A stretch of DNA of 52,317 bases from an uncultured Clostridium sp. (GCA_948437895.1 CAOJKK010000009.1:1-52317), one strand, 5' to 3'; positions 18,284 to 27,000 are shown, counted from the stretch's first letter. Made by a program: numbers and translations. The notes: generated by a model not told the origin, from the sequence alone.

Positions 18284-18312
18284 TTGATTTTTTATTTATT
18301 TAGGTGTATATA
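18284..18312 (+). promoter_or_regulatory. Possible promoter for the ADH/ALDH operon
   Basis: TTGATT (18284-18289), 17 bases, TATATA (18307-18312), about 33 bases upstream of the ATG at 18345. The -10 is embedded in an alternating TA run, which weakens the call. Confidence 0.45.
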
Positions 18313-18344
18313 TAAATACAGAAATTTTTAAAATGGAGGTTTAA

Positions 18345-18803
18345 ATGAAAAAGATAGTCATTTGGATAGTAATGCAATTTTTATACAGAGGTATGAAAGT
18401 CTTGTATAAAAACGATACCCGCATTAAAAATGAATTAGATGGTTGGAACTCTAATAAAATTATATGTCTTAAAGTTTTACATGGTCCATCCATAAATATA
18501 GAATATACTTATGGAAAAGGTCTCAAAAAAACTAATAAAGAAGCTGATATTTTAATAGTTTTTAAAAGCATCAATTCTGCATTTTTAGTTTTTATAGGCA
18601 TGCAAAGTGTAAAACAAGCATATCTTGAGCATCGTTTTTATTTAAAAGGCGATATTTATGAAAGTATGAGGTTTGTTAGATGTGTTGATCTTGTTGAAAC
18701 TTATCTATTCCCTCGTTTTATGACAAAAAGAATATTAAATCATAGTGAAAAGAAATATAAACCAACATTATTGATTTATATGAAATCAATTTTTACATTT
18801 TAG
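18345..18803 (+). CDS. Hypothetical protein, SCP2-like fold suspected
   Basis: 152 residues with GGAGG upstream of the ATG. I do not recognise it firmly. The middle part, ADILIVFKSINSAFLVFIG followed by AYLEHRFYLKGDIYESMRFVR, has the order of elements of SCP2 sterol-carrier domains (a hydrophobic strand pair, then a Gly-containing 'GDI' turn and helix), which suggests a lipid-binding cavity. It is the first gene of a plus-strand run with an iron alcohol dehydrogenase 12 bases downstream and an aldehyde dehydrogenase, so a role in handling hydrophobic aldehydes or alcohols is a reasonable inference. No signal peptide is evident, although the N-terminus is hydrophobic. Confidence 0.5.
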   Translation: MKKIVIWIVMQFLYRGMKVLYKNDTRIKNELDGWNSNKIICLKVLHGPSINIEYTYGKGLKKTNKEADILIVFKSINSAFLVFIGMQSVKQAYLEHRFYLKGDIYESMRFVRCVDLVETYLFPRFMTKRILNHSEKKYKPTLLIYMKSIFTF

Positions 18804-18815
18804 GAGGATTAATAT

Positions 18816-19985
18816 ATGTATTTTGAATTTACTAATAAAACAAAAATATGTGCTGGAAAAGGTTCTTTAGACCAATTAGAATTTGAATGTTTACAGCACA
18901 ACATGAAACATCCATTAATATTAACAGATGATGTATTATACAAGTTAAATTATATTGATATTTTAAAAAAACATTTGACACTTGAGTATAGTTTATTTAC
19001 ACACATTCCTGTTGACTCTTCTATTCATGTCGTAGAAGAAATTAAAGAATTCTATGTAACAGAAAAATGTGATGGAATAATTGCTTTAGGTGGCGGGAGC
19101 GTTTTAGATACTGCAAAAGGTGTATTCTTAATGCTTTCACAAGAATGCGATTCTATTGATGAAATACTAGGATTTGAAAGCTTGAAAAAAGGTATATATA
19201 TCCCCTTCTTTGCAATTCCTACAACTAGTGGAACAGGAAGTGAGGCTACATGTGTTGCAGTCGTAAGTGATCCAGAAAGAAAAGTTAAATTGGAAATAAT
19301 TTCTCAAAGTATACAAAGCGATGTTGCTTTCTTAGATCCAGTTTTTACAGAAAATCTTCCTCTAAAAACAACAGCATCTACTTCAATTGATGCACTTGTA
19401 CATGCAATTGAAGCTTATTCATGTTCTGCTAAAAATCCTTTGAGTGATTCTTATGCAATCACAGCAATGAATTTAATTTACAATAATCTTTTATCTGTTG
19501 TAGATAAACCTAAAGATAAGGACTTAAGAATGAATTTAGCTTTAGCATCATATTTAGCTGGAGCATCTTTCTCTAATTCAATGGTAGGAATAGTTCATGC
19601 AATAGGACACGCTTTAGGTGCTGTATGCCATATTGCTCATGGTGATGCGATGAGTATGCTTTTAATTCCTTGTATGAAATATAATTTAAGTGTTAATGAA
19701 GAATTATACAGTGACTTATTATTATACTTAGGAGAAAAAGAATTATATGCCTCTACTCCAAAAAAAGAATTAGCTAATAAAAGTATTGAAGTTATTTCAA
19801 AACTACTTAGCGATTTGCATGAAAAAGTAGACTTGCCTATTTCTTTAGAAAGTGTCCAAAAATTGAAAGAAAATATTGAAGAAGTTGCAAATAAAGCTTT
19901 AAATGATGGAGCTTTAATTGTAAACAATAAATATGCAAGCTATGAAGATATTTTAGATATTTTAGGAGGAAAATATGGATATTAA
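18816..19985 (+). CDS. Iron-containing alcohol dehydrogenase
   Basis: This 389-residue group III alcohol dehydrogenase interconverts alcohols and aldehydes with NAD(P)H. The nucleotide loop GGGSVLDTAKG is near residue 92. The TSGTGSEAT segment follows, and the metal-binding signature is spread over DALVHAIEAY, GIVHAIGHALGA and CHIAHGDAM. The length is normal. Its end overlaps the start of the aldehyde dehydrogenase by 11 bases, indicating translational coupling and sequential use of an aldehyde intermediate. Chain-length specificity cannot be read off. Confidence 0.93.
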   Translation: MYFEFTNKTKICAGKGSLDQLEFECLQHNMKHPLILTDDVLYKLNYIDILKKHLTLEYSLFTHIPVDSSIHVVEEIKEFYVTEKCDGIIALGGGSVLDTAKGVFLMLSQECDSIDEILGFESLKKGIYIPFFAIPTTSGTGSEATCVAVVSDPERKVKLEIISQSIQSDVAFLDPVFTENLPLKTTASTSIDALVHAIEAYSCSAKNPLSDSYAITAMNLIYNNLLSVVDKPKDKDLRMNLALASYLAGASFSNSMVGIVHAIGHALGAVCHIAHGDAMSMLLIPCMKYNLSVNEELYSDLLLYLGEKELYASTPKKELANKSIEVISKLLSDLHEKVDLPISLESVQKLKENIEEVANKALNDGALIVNNKYASYEDILDILGGKYGY

Positions 19986-21345
19986 AGACTTAGTTATAGA
20001 ACAAAGAAACTTTTTTAAAACAAATGAAACTAAAGATATAAAGACAAGAATTAAAACTATCAAAAGCATCGAAAATTGGATTATTAATAATGAAAATTTA
20101 ATAATAGATGCCCTAAAAAAAGACTTGAATAAGCATGAAACTGAGAGTTATATGTGTGAAATAGGATTAGTTCTTAGCGAACTTAGATATCAACTTAGAC
20201 ATATTAAAAAATGGGCAAAAGATAAAAAAGTCCCTACTCCCCTTGCTCAATTTTATGGGGTTAGTTATGAATCATATGAACCTTATGGAGTTGTCTTAAT
20301 AATGGCTCCTTGGAATTATCCTTTCATGCTATCATTAGAACCAACGATTGGAGCTATAGCTGCTGGAAATACGGTAATTATTAAACCTAGCGCATATGCG
20401 CCAAACGTTTCTAGTGTAATAAAAAAAATGATTGATGAAACATGTGAAAAAAAATATGTTGCTGTAGTCGAAGGCGGTAGAGATAAAAATACTGAATTGC
20501 TAGAACAACGCTTTGATTATATCTTATTTACTGGAAGTGTTACTGTTGGTAAATTAGTTATGGAAAAATCAAGCAAATATTTAACTCCTGTTACTTTAGA
20601 GCTTGGTGGAAAAAGTCCTTGTATTGTTGATGATAGGAAACATATAAAACTTGCAACTAAAAGAATTGCTTTTGGAAAATTCTTAAATGCTGGTCAAACT
20701 TGTGTTGCTCCTGATTATCTTTTAATTAGAGAAGAACTTAAGGAAGAATTTATATCTTGCATGAAAGAAACAATTACTGAATTATTTGGAGAAAGCCCTA
20801 TTGATAATGAGCAACTTGTAAAAATCATTAACGAAAAACATTTTAATAGATTAACTAGTTTATTAGAAAATCAAAAAATTGTATTAGGTGGAAACACAAA
20901 TTCTGATACTCTTAAAATTTCACCTACTGTAGTTGATGATATAACTTCTGACAATCCATTAATGCAAGAAGAAATATTCGGACCTATACTCCCAATTGTT
21001 ACATACAAAGATTTAGACGAAGCAATTGAATTTATTTCTAATAGAGATAAACCTTTAGCATTTTATATATTCTCTAGTAGTAAATCTGTACAAAACAAAC
21101 TTTTAAAATCATGTAGTTTTGGTGGCGGATGTATAAATGATACAATCATCCATTTAGCTACTAGCAATCTAGGATTTGGTGGCGTTGGAAATAGTGGTAT
21201 GGGATCATATCACGGTAAAAAAAGTTTTGATACTTTCTCACATACAAGAAGTATTGTAAAAAAAGCTACATGGATAGACCTGCCTTTAAGATATTATCCA
21301 TATAATTCATTAAAAGAAAAACTAATTCGTTTATTTGTTAAGTAG
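19975..21345 (+). CDS. Aldehyde dehydrogenase (class-3/fatty-aldehyde type)
   Basis: 456 residues, the short form typical of class-3-like enzymes. Motifs in order are APWNYPF (substrate/cofactor entry), GNTVIIKPS, FTGSVTVGK, the catalytic-Glu segment LELGGKSP, the nucleophile segment NAGQTCVAPDY and EIFGPILP. The C-terminal tail has a hydrophobic/basic end, often membrane-associating in fatty-aldehyde dehydrogenases. It starts inside the end of the alcohol dehydrogenase gene with an AGGAGG site and is followed by a strong terminator. Together the pair could oxidise long-chain alcohols to acids; the substrate is inferred. Confidence 0.93.
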   Translation: MDIKDLVIEQRNFFKTNETKDIKTRIKTIKSIENWIINNENLIIDALKKDLNKHETESYMCEIGLVLSELRYQLRHIKKWAKDKKVPTPLAQFYGVSYESYEPYGVVLIMAPWNYPFMLSLEPTIGAIAAGNTVIIKPSAYAPNVSSVIKKMIDETCEKKYVAVVEGGRDKNTELLEQRFDYILFTGSVTVGKLVMEKSSKYLTPVTLELGGKSPCIVDDRKHIKLATKRIAFGKFLNAGQTCVAPDYLLIREELKEEFISCMKETITELFGESPIDNEQLVKIINEKHFNRLTSLLENQKIVLGGNTNSDTLKISPTVVDDITSDNPLMQEEIFGPILPIVTYKDLDEAIEFISNRDKPLAFYIFSSSKSVQNKLLKSCSFGGGCINDTIIHLATSNLGFGGVGNSGMGSYHGKKSFDTFSHTRSIVKKATWIDLPLRYYPYNSLKEKLIRLFVK

Positions 21346-21371
21346 AGAGAATTATTTATAATTCTCTCTAC
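21342..21371 (+). terminator. Intrinsic terminator after the ALDH gene
   Basis: A perfect 13-bp stem (GTAGAGAGAATTA with its complement, 21342-21354 and 21359-21371) has a 4-nt loop, then TTATTTTAATTTT. The first arm overlaps the stop codon. Confidence 0.9.
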
Positions 21372-21408
21372 TTATTTTAATTTTCCTCTCTTCTTCGATT
21401 ATTTATTG

Positions 21409-21436
21409 TTGACAAAACAATTTTCCATGTTATAAT
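21409..21436 (+). promoter_or_regulatory. SigA-type promoter for the S1-domain gene
   Basis: TTGACA (21409-21414) and TATAAT (21431-21436), both consensus, are spaced by 16 bases. Confidence 0.8.
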
Positions 21437-21440
21437 ACCA

Positions 21441-21463
21441 TTAGTAACGTATTATGTTACTAA
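21441..21463 (+). promoter_or_regulatory. Inverted repeat at the transcription start of the S1-domain gene
   Basis: TTAGTAAC and GTTACTAA (8-bp arms, 7-base centre) start five bases after the -10 box, so the repeat covers the predicted start site and the very 5' end of the mRNA. It could be a repressor site or a 5'-end stabilising hairpin. Confidence 0.5.
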
Positions 21464-21484
21464 TTATTTTGGAGGTTTAAATAA

Positions 21485-22311
21485 ATGAATGCAAGGAAAA
21501 TTCCAAAGCCCGAAAGCCATTATACTTTAGACAAAAATATGTCTTTAGATAAAATTAACCGGGCAAAAAACAATGGTAATTTCTTAAGCGCTAAAGTACT
21601 CAATTTTGATTCTAGAAAAAATTGTATTATAGTTGACTTAGGAAATAATTTTAAAGGTGAAATTCCTTTAAACGATTTTTCTATTTACCCAGTTACACGT
21701 GCAAATGACAGACTTTCTGCTTCTGTTTATTCATTAATAGGAAAAAACATTTGTGCATGCGTAAAAGAAATTTAGACAATAATACAATTATATTGTCTAG
21801 AAAAGCAAATATGATTAAAGCACTTAATCGTATAAAATCCTTAGAGGGTGAAACTATTAGTTGTACAATAACTTCAATGAACGAATATGGATTATTTCTA
21901 GATTCTGGTCACGGAATTACTGGACTTCTTCATATTTCTAGACTCATTTCAACTAAGGTAAAAAGTCCTTCTGATGTAGGATTTTCTGTAGGTGAATCAA
22001 TTAAAGCAAAAATATACTCAGTTGATTGTAAAACACGCCGAGTAGAACTAAGTTATAAAGATCTATTTTCAAATCTTGCACATGAATTGAATACTGGTGA
22101 TGTTATAGAGGCAATTTCACTTTTTCCAGTAAATGAATCTGAATCTGGATATTATGCGTATGTAAACCCTAACACTCCTGCCTTAGTAAATGCACCTAAG
22201 CATAGAGAAAGTAAGATTCCATATGGTTCAAAAATAGTCGCAGCGGTAAGAGCCTATAGTTCCAATTATCCTGACAAATTACGTCTTGATTTCATTTCAT
22301 TTATTCATTAA
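21485..22311 (+). pseudogene. S1 RNA-binding-domain protein in two frames (broken or -1 frameshifted)
   Basis: The first frame (21485-21775, 96 residues) carries an S1 domain with KVLNFDSRKNCIIVDLGNN. It ends in a TAG where the protein should continue. The second frame resumes at about 21776 (DNNTIILSRKA...) with a second S1 domain, GETISCTITSMNEYGLFLD, and runs to 22311. The join at 21770-21778 (GAAATTTAGAC) needs -1/+2; one A missing from the A-run would explain it. There is no CGG at this join. The first part contains an in-frame CGG at 21560 (codon 26) that cannot be a productive +1 site, because that frame stops after eight codons. It has a good RBS and promoter. It could be a decaying gene, an assembly slip or a recoded gene. 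Confidence 0.65.
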
Positions 22312-22332
22312 TCAGATTTGAACTCCAAGCAA

Positions 22333-22358
22333 AAAGACACCACTTTTGTGGTGTCTTT
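22333..22358. terminator. Bidirectional terminator between the S1 gene and adhE
   Basis: An 11-bp perfect stem AAAGACACCAC/GTGGTGTCTTT with a TTTT loop has A-runs on one side and T-runs on the other. It serves convergent genes ending at 22311 (+) and 22369 (-). Confidence 0.85.
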
Positions 22359-22368
22359 CATTTTTACT

Positions 22369-24963
22369 TTAAACTTCTTCTCCATAATATGCTTTTTTGT
22401 ATATTTCTTTTATTTCTTCAACTAATGGATATCTTGGGTTTGCTCCTGTACATTGATCATCATGTGCTCTTTCTGCCAATCCTTGTAAGTTTGCCATAAA
22501 TACATCTTCAGGAATTCCGCAATCTTTAATTGACGTTGGCATATCTAAGTCTTTCATCAATTTTCTTATAGCTTCTATTAAGTTACTTACACTTTCTTCA
22601 TCAGTCTTTCCTGCTACTCCAGCAAATTTTGCTGCTTTTGCATATTTCTTATCAGCTATAAAATATTCATATTTTGGGAATGCTGCAAATTTTGTTGGCT
22701 TTTCAGCATTATATTTTATTACATATGGAAGAAGTATTGCATTTGCTCTTCCATGTGGTATATGGTATTCTCCTCCTAATTTATGAGCCATACTGTGGTT
22801 CAATCCTAAGAATGCATTTGTAAATGCCATACCAGCTATACAACTTGCATTATGCATTTTTTCTCTTGCTTCTATATCATCTGCTCCATTATCATATGCT
22901 CTTTTTAAGTAATCAAATACTATATCGATTGCTTGAAGTGCTAATCCATCTGTATAATCACTTGCCATATTAGATACATATGCCTCTAAAGCATGTGTTA
23001 ATACATCAAGTCCTGTATCTGCTGTTGCACTCTTTGGAAGTGAAAGTACAAATTGAGGATCTATTATTGCAACATCTGGTCTTAATGCATAATCTGCTAA
23101 AGGATATTTAATATTTCCATTTTTTCTGTCTGTTATTACTGAGAATGCTGTTACTTCACTACCTGTTCCTGAAGTTGTTGGAACAGCAACAAATTTTGCT
23201 TTTTCTCCTAAGTTAGGGAATTTTACAACCCTTTTTCTTATATCCATGAATTTTTGTTTTAATCCATCAAATGTAGCATCTGGATGTTCATAGAATAGCC
23301 ACATACCTTTTGCAGCATCTATCGCTGATCCTCCACCTATTGCAATAATTACATCTGGATTAAAGCTTTTCATTTCTTCTACTCCACGCATTATTGTATC
23401 AACATCTGGATCTGGTTCTACATCTGAATATATTTTAGAGTGACAATATTGTTCTCTTTTTCTTAAATAGTATAGTGCTTTATCAACATATCCTAATTTA
23501 ACCATTGTTGGGTCTGTTACTATAAATGCTCTTGATATATCATTCATTTTTTCTAAATATTGTATTGCATTTTTTTCAAAATAGATTTTTGGTGGAATTT
23601 TAAACCATTGCATATTAACTCTCCTTTTTGCAATTTTTTTCTTATTTATTAAGTTTTGTGTTGATACATTTGATGTTGTACTATTTTTTCCATATGAACC
23701 ACAACCTAATGTAAGTGATGGTGTATTTGTATTATATATGTCTCCTATTGCTCCTTGTGCTGATGGAGAATTAACAATGATTCTTCCAACTTTCATTTCT
23801 GTACCAAATTTTTCTATTATTTCATCATCTTCACTATGGATTATTGCAGAATGTCCAAGTCCTCCAAACTCTAACATTTTTCTACATTTATCAAATCCTT
23901 CTTCATGGCTATTTACAACAAAGTATGCAAGTACTGGTGACAATTTTTCTCTAGATAATGGATAATCAGGTCCAACATCTTCAAGTCTTGCTAGTAATAT
24001 CTTTGTTTTTTCTGGAACTGTTATTCCAGATTGTTCAGCTATCCATGATGCTGATTTTCCTACAACATTTGGATTTAAGGCTTGTTTTTCAGGGTTTATA
24101 ACAAAGTTTGATACTTTTTGTATTTCTTCTTCATTTAAGAAATAGCAATTATTTTCTTTCATATATTGTTCGAATTCTTCATGTATTTCATTATCAACTA
24201 CAACAGCTTGTTCAGATGCACATATCATTCCATTATCAAATGTTTTTGATAACATTAAGTCTGTACATGCTCTTTTTAATTTTGCTGTTTTCTCTATATA
24301 ACATGGTGCATTTCCCGGTCCAACACCTAATGCTGGTTTACCACAACTATATGCTGCTTTTACCATTCCAGATCCACCTGTTGCAAGTATTAATGATACT
24401 CCTGGATGATTCATAAGCGCATTTGTTGCTTCTATTGATGGGAATTCAACCCATTGTATACAGTTTTCTGGTGCTCCTGCTTTTATTGCTGCATCTCTTA
24501 ATACTTTTGCAGCTTCTACTGAACATTTTTGTGCTGATGGATGAAATCCAAATATTATTGGGTTTCTTGTTTTAGCACAAATTAAAGATTTGAACATTGT
24601 TGTAGATGTTGGGTTTGTAACAGGTGTTACACCAGCAATTACTCCTATTGGTTCTGCAACTTCTACATAACCTTCTAGTTCATTCTCTTCAACTATTCCA
24701 ACTGTCTTTTCATATTTTATAGAGTGCCAAATATATTCTGTTGCAAATATATTTTTAATAATTTTATCTTCATACACTCCTCTTCCTGTTTCTTCTACTG
24801 CTGATTTTGCAAGCTCTGTATGATGGTCAAGACCTGCAAGTGACATTTTGTATACAATATCGTTTATTTGCTTTTGGTCTAATTTCATATACTCTTCTAA
24901 AGCTTTACTAGCATTATCAACTAGTTTATTAATCATTTCTTGTATATTAACCTCTTCGCTCAT
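22369..24963 (-). CDS. adhE: Bifunctional acetaldehyde-CoA/alcohol dehydrogenase
   Basis: 864 residues, the full AdhE length. The N-terminal CoA-acylating aldehyde dehydrogenase (about 1-420) contains [40 protein letters not shown]-type motifs and the nucleophile segment NGMICASEQ. The C-terminal Fe-dependent alcohol dehydrogenase (about 450-864) contains [36 protein letters not shown] and [22 protein letters not shown]. It reduces acetyl-CoA to ethanol and reoxidises two NADH in fermentation; AdhE typically forms spirosomes. AGGAGG precedes the ATG. No Rex-type site is evident upstream. Confidence 0.97.
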   Translation of the reverse strand: MSEEVNIQEMINKLVDNASKALEEYMKLDQKQINDIVYKMSLAGLDHHTELAKSAVEETGRGVYEDKIIKNIFATEYIWHSIKYEKTVGIVEENELEGYVEVAEPIGVIAGVTPVTNPTSTTMFKSLICAKTRNPIIFGFHPSAQKCSVEAAKVLRDAAIKAGAPENCIQWVEFPSIEATNALMNHPGVSLILATGGSGMVKAAYSCGKPALGVGPGNAPCYIEKTAKLKRACTDLMLSKTFDNGMICASEQAVVVDNEIHEEFEQYMKENNCYFLNEEEIQKVSNFVINPEKQALNPNVVGKSASWIAEQSGITVPEKTKILLARLEDVGPDYPLSREKLSPVLAYFVVNSHEEGFDKCRKMLEFGGLGHSAIIHSEDDEIIEKFGTEMKVGRIIVNSPSAQGAIGDIYNTNTPSLTLGCGSYGKNSTTSNVSTQNLINKKKIAKRRVNMQWFKIPPKIYFEKNAIQYLEKMNDISRAFIVTDPTMVKLGYVDKALYYLRKREQYCHSKIYSDVEPDPDVDTIMRGVEEMKSFNPDVIIAIGGGSAIDAAKGMWLFYEHPDATFDGLKQKFMDIRKRVVKFPNLGEKAKFVAVPTTSGTGSEVTAFSVITDRKNGNIKYPLADYALRPDVAIIDPQFVLSLPKSATADTGLDVLTHALEAYVSNMASDYTDGLALQAIDIVFDYLKRAYDNGADDIEAREKMHNASCIAGMAFTNAFLGLNHSMAHKLGGEYHIPHGRANAILLPYVIKYNAEKPTKFAAFPKYEYFIADKKYAKAAKFAGVAGKTDEESVSNLIEAIRKLMKDLDMPTSIKDCGIPEDVFMANLQGLAERAHDDQCTGANPRYPLVEEIKEIYKKAYYGEEV

Positions 24964-24981
24964 TTTATACCTCCTAATTAT

Positions 24982-25003
24982 ATTATGCGTAATCTACGCT
25001 AAT
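24982..25003 (-). promoter_or_regulatory. Bulged inverted repeat in the adhE 5' region
   Basis: GCGTA-ATC-TACGC (24987-24999), extendable with a one-base bulge to ATTATGCGTA/TACGCTAAT, sits about 20 bases upstream of the adhE start, just before its RBS. It could be an operator or an mRNA hairpin controlling adhE. Confidence 0.4.
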
Positions 25004-25070
25004 TATATATGATTAATTTATACTTTTCAATGATTATATTTAGAAAAGTATAAAAAAAATTTTAACAAAC

Positions 25071-25110
25071 ATAAACGCACTTACTAATTAATTTTAGTAG
25101 GTGCGTTTAT
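25071..25110 (-). terminator. Intrinsic terminator after the zinc-ribbon gene
   Basis: A 17-bp stem with one G-T pair (25071-25087 and 25094-25110), 6-nt loop, followed on the minus strand by GTTTGTT and a run of eight T. Confidence 0.85.
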
Positions 25111-25143
25111 ACTACAATACATATAAATTTTGCCTTTCTTTTA

Positions 25144-25929
25144 TCATTTCCTTGTTGCTTCAAATCCTCCCATTTTATCATTTTCACATTTAACAGTTAA
25201 TTTTTTTCCACTGATTGTTCCTGTATATTCTAAAAGCCCATCAGAAAACACAAATGTTTTACCTTCTGTAAATCTAACATTATTACGTCCTTTATAATTG
25301 TTATATTCATCATAAATAGTCATGGTGCTAAGATCTTTATCCATTTTTACATATCCCGATCCATCTGAAAACCAGTATTCTCCATCAACACCATTTCCTC
25401 CATATATCCACCAGAATGCACCTATAATCAATACTATTGTTATAATTGCACTTATAATTCCACCATTATTATTAGAATTATTAGAGTTTGTATTGCTTGT
25501 TGTTTCTTCTTTTGGATTGTCATTTATTTTATTACCGCAATTAGCACAAAAAGAACTTTCTTTACTTATTTTTGTACCACATTTACTACAATATATACAA
25601 TCTCCATTTTCTGATTTGGTTTCATCGGTTTTTGACATATTGTTTGTAGTATTATTACTTTCTCCCCCAACAACATGAAAATTCTTTACAGTTCCATCCC
25701 ATACGCATTCAACAATTATATCTTTATCTTCAACATTAATTTCTAAAACTTTAGTTTTTTGAACTCCTACTTTGTATTGAACAGCATGTTTGCCTTTTGA
25801 TAATTTTTGTGTTAAGTTCTTCTTAAAATCAATTTTTCCAATAACTTTTCCATCAACAAATACATTCCATTTAGTATTTACAGCAAATCCTACTTTTGTT
25901 ACTTCAAATATTACATTTGCTTCTTCCAT
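25144..25929 (-). CDS. Zinc-ribbon single-pass membrane protein
   Basis: 261 residues. An N-terminal beta-rich domain (about 1-88, with WNVFVDGKVIGKIDF and KGKHAVQYKV) resembles small PEGA-like or DUF-type domains. A polar linker carries a zinc ribbon, YCSKCG...FCANCG (about 113-132). An Asn/Ser-rich spacer precedes one transmembrane helix (about 160-176), and the C-terminal domain (DGEYWFSDGSGYVKMDKD) is a small beta domain outside. The order suggests cytosolic N-terminus with zinc ribbon and external C-terminus. Such proteins are common in gut Clostridia and have no known function. It has its own terminator. Confidence 0.65.
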   Translation of the reverse strand: MEEANVIFEVTKVGFAVNTKWNVFVDGKVIGKIDFKKNLTQKLSKGKHAVQYKVGVQKTKVLEINVEDKDIIVECVWDGTVKNFHVVGGESNNTTNNMSKTDETKSENGDCIYCSKCGTKISKESSFCANCGNKINDNPKEETTSNTNSNNSNNNGGIISAIITIVLIIGAFWWIYGGNGVDGEYWFSDGSGYVKMDKDLSTMTIYDEYNNYKGRNNVRFTEGKTFVFSDGLLEYTGTISGKKLTVKCENDKMGGFEATRK

Positions 25930-26051
25930 TTTTCATACTTCCTTCCTAAACAAATAAAACTTTTAATAATTTCTATCACAAGTATATTACAGGTTCCAAC
26001 AAAAAGCAACTCTTTAACAATATAATTATTTTTATGAAATTTTGAATTTAT

Positions 26052-26432
26052 TCACTTTACTCTATATTTATTATACTTGTTACACATATTTATTGTGGAT
26101 TTATTTTTTATTTCTGAAATTGGTAATATATACATTCTCAAATCTTCAGTTAAAATGAATATTTCATCTATTTTTGTTTCTATAACAGTTTTGTAGGTTT
26201 TCCCTTTAGTTCCTCCACAACTTTTTAAAGCTACTTGGTAATTCCCATGTTTTGTTTTACAAGCACTCGATTTTACTTGTACCTTCTTTAAGACATTATC
26301 TTTATCTACTACCAAATCATAATCTTGTGTATCATTTAATGGAATTGATACTGTATATCCATTTGAAGAATAATACGCTATAGCAATTCCTAAGCTAGTA
26401 TTACCTTTTTCTTTATTTGTATTAAAAACCAA
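26052..26432 (-). CDS. PD-(D/E)XK endonuclease-like protein (group I intron type)
   Basis: 126 residues. The layout is that of the PDDEXK_5 family named after intron endonucleases such as I-Ssp6803I. An N-terminal helix, KGNTSLGIAIAYYSSNGYTVSIPL, is followed by the catalytic hairpin DYDLVVDKDNVLKKVQVKSS (Asp, then Q-x-K as the last motif), then YKTVIETKIDEIFILTEDLRMYILP and a C-terminal Asn/Lys region. It lies 78 bases downstream of a tRNA-Tyr gene that contains a group I intron, on the same strand, but outside the intron. Homing activity or intron association is inferred from family and position. No other recombination genes are near. Confidence 0.75.
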   Translation of the reverse strand: MVFNTNKEKGNTSLGIAIAYYSSNGYTVSIPLNDTQDYDLVVDKDNVLKKVQVKSSACKTKHGNYQVALKSCGGTKGKTYKTVIETKIDEIFILTEDLRMYILPISEIKNKSTINMCNKYNKYRVK

Positions 26433-26484
26433 TTCTCGTCTCCTTTATTGTTTACGAATTTTTGTTTGGTGCTATGTTTAAAAT

Positions 26485-26510
26485 AAAATGCAACGATAAA
26501 GTTGCATTTT
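26485..26510 (-). terminator. Terminator directly after tRNA-Tyr
   Basis: A 10-bp perfect stem AAAATGCAAC/GTTGCATTTT with a 6-nt loop, followed on the minus strand by ATTTT. The upstream arm abuts, and shares one base with, the encoded CCA end of the tRNA. Confidence 0.85.
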
Positions 26511-26822
26511 GGTGGGCAGGGATGGATTCGAACCATCGTACTCAAATGAGAACAGATTTCTTACTACTATAGTTTTCACTACCATTTAAAATGTTTGTAG
26601 TCTGGACTTTCTCTTCATCTTATACAAGATGCCAGGTATAAAGTCTCTACACTCGGAAATTTCTTTCCTAGCTCGGGATTATCATCAGCTTAATCTGTTA
26701 AGACTTCCCCGAATTAGCCTAGTTTTCACCATACAATCACTTGTATGGGCTGCAATTTCTGATTTTTTGATTATAAATCAAAGCCTACAGTCTGCCGCCT
26801 TTAGCCACTCGGCCACCTACCC
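26510..26822 (-). tRNA. tRNA-Tyr(GTA) interrupted by a group I intron
   Basis: The exons (26787-26822, 36 nt; 26510-26559, 50 nt) assemble into an 86-nt class II tRNA. It has acceptor GGGTAGG/CCTGCCC with A and encoded CCA, anticodon stem GCAGA/TCTGT with loop CTGTAAA, anticodon GTA, a long variable arm, and T-arm GATGG-TTCGAAT-CCATC. The sequence around the anticodon is that of bacterial tRNA-Tyr. It is transcribed after tRNA-Met from one promoter. Mature tRNA requires excision of the 227-nt intron. Confidence 0.9.
26560..26786 (-). ncRNA. Group I intron in the tRNA-Tyr anticodon loop
   Basis: This is the 227-nt insertion after the U of the anticodon (exon 1 ends CTGT; exon 2 begins AAATCTG). 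It ends in G, as the group I terminal guanosine requires. The conserved R-like element (GTGTAGAGACTTTA, about 26638-26652) and S-like element (AAGAGAAAGTCC, 26604-26615) supply a perfect P7 helix, GACTTT with AAAGTC. CGGG/CCCG pairing upstream fits P4. It resembles the compact IC3 introns of cyanobacterial tRNA-Leu. It contains no ORF. Confidence 0.85.
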
Positions 26823-26852
26823 AAATATTTAATTTTACCATTAATAAAAAAA

Positions 26853-26929
26853 TGGTGCTCCCTCAAGGATTCGAACCTTGGACCCACCGGTTATGAGCCG
26901 GTTGCTCTGACCAACTGAGCTAAGGGAGC
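26853..26929 (-). tRNA. tRNA-Met(CAT), elongator type
   Basis: A 77-nt cloverleaf: acceptor GCTCCCT/AGGGAGC, D-arm GCTCAGTTGGTCAGAGC, anticodon stem ACCGG/CCGGT with loop CTCATAA, variable GGGTC, T-arm CAAGG-TTCGAAT-CCTTG, then A and CCA. The 1-72 pair is G-C and the anticodon stem lacks the three G-C pairs of initiator tRNA, so it is the elongator or, if lysidine-modified, tRNA-Ile2. The resemblance to clostridial elongator Met favours Met. Confidence 0.9.
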
Positions 26930-26938
26930 ATTTCTCAA

Positions 26939-26977
26939 CGCGAAATTTATTATAAAATATTTTTCGCGCTATGTCAA
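26939..26977 (-). promoter_or_regulatory. tRNA-Met/tRNA-Tyr promoter with an overlapping palindrome
   Basis: Consensus TTGACA (26972-26977), 17 bases, TATAAT (26949-26954) on the minus strand, 20 bases upstream of tRNA-Met. The arms CGCGAAA and TTTCGCG (26939-26945, 26962-26968) flank the -10 box symmetrically. Confidence 0.85.
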
Positions 26978-27000
26978 TACTTATTTTTAATTTTTTTAAA

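Noticed and set aside
21745-21755. A AAA AAC heptamer in GGA AAA AAC as a programmed -1 site for the S1-domain gene
   Set aside because: It is in the proper phase, but shifting there would replace the well-fitting ICACVKEI ending with KHLCMRKRN; homology places the junction about 25 bases later.
25051-25070. Rex-type operator upstream of adhE (TTGTTAA half site)
   Set aside because: Only one half site matches and it lies in the terminator tail of the upstream gene.
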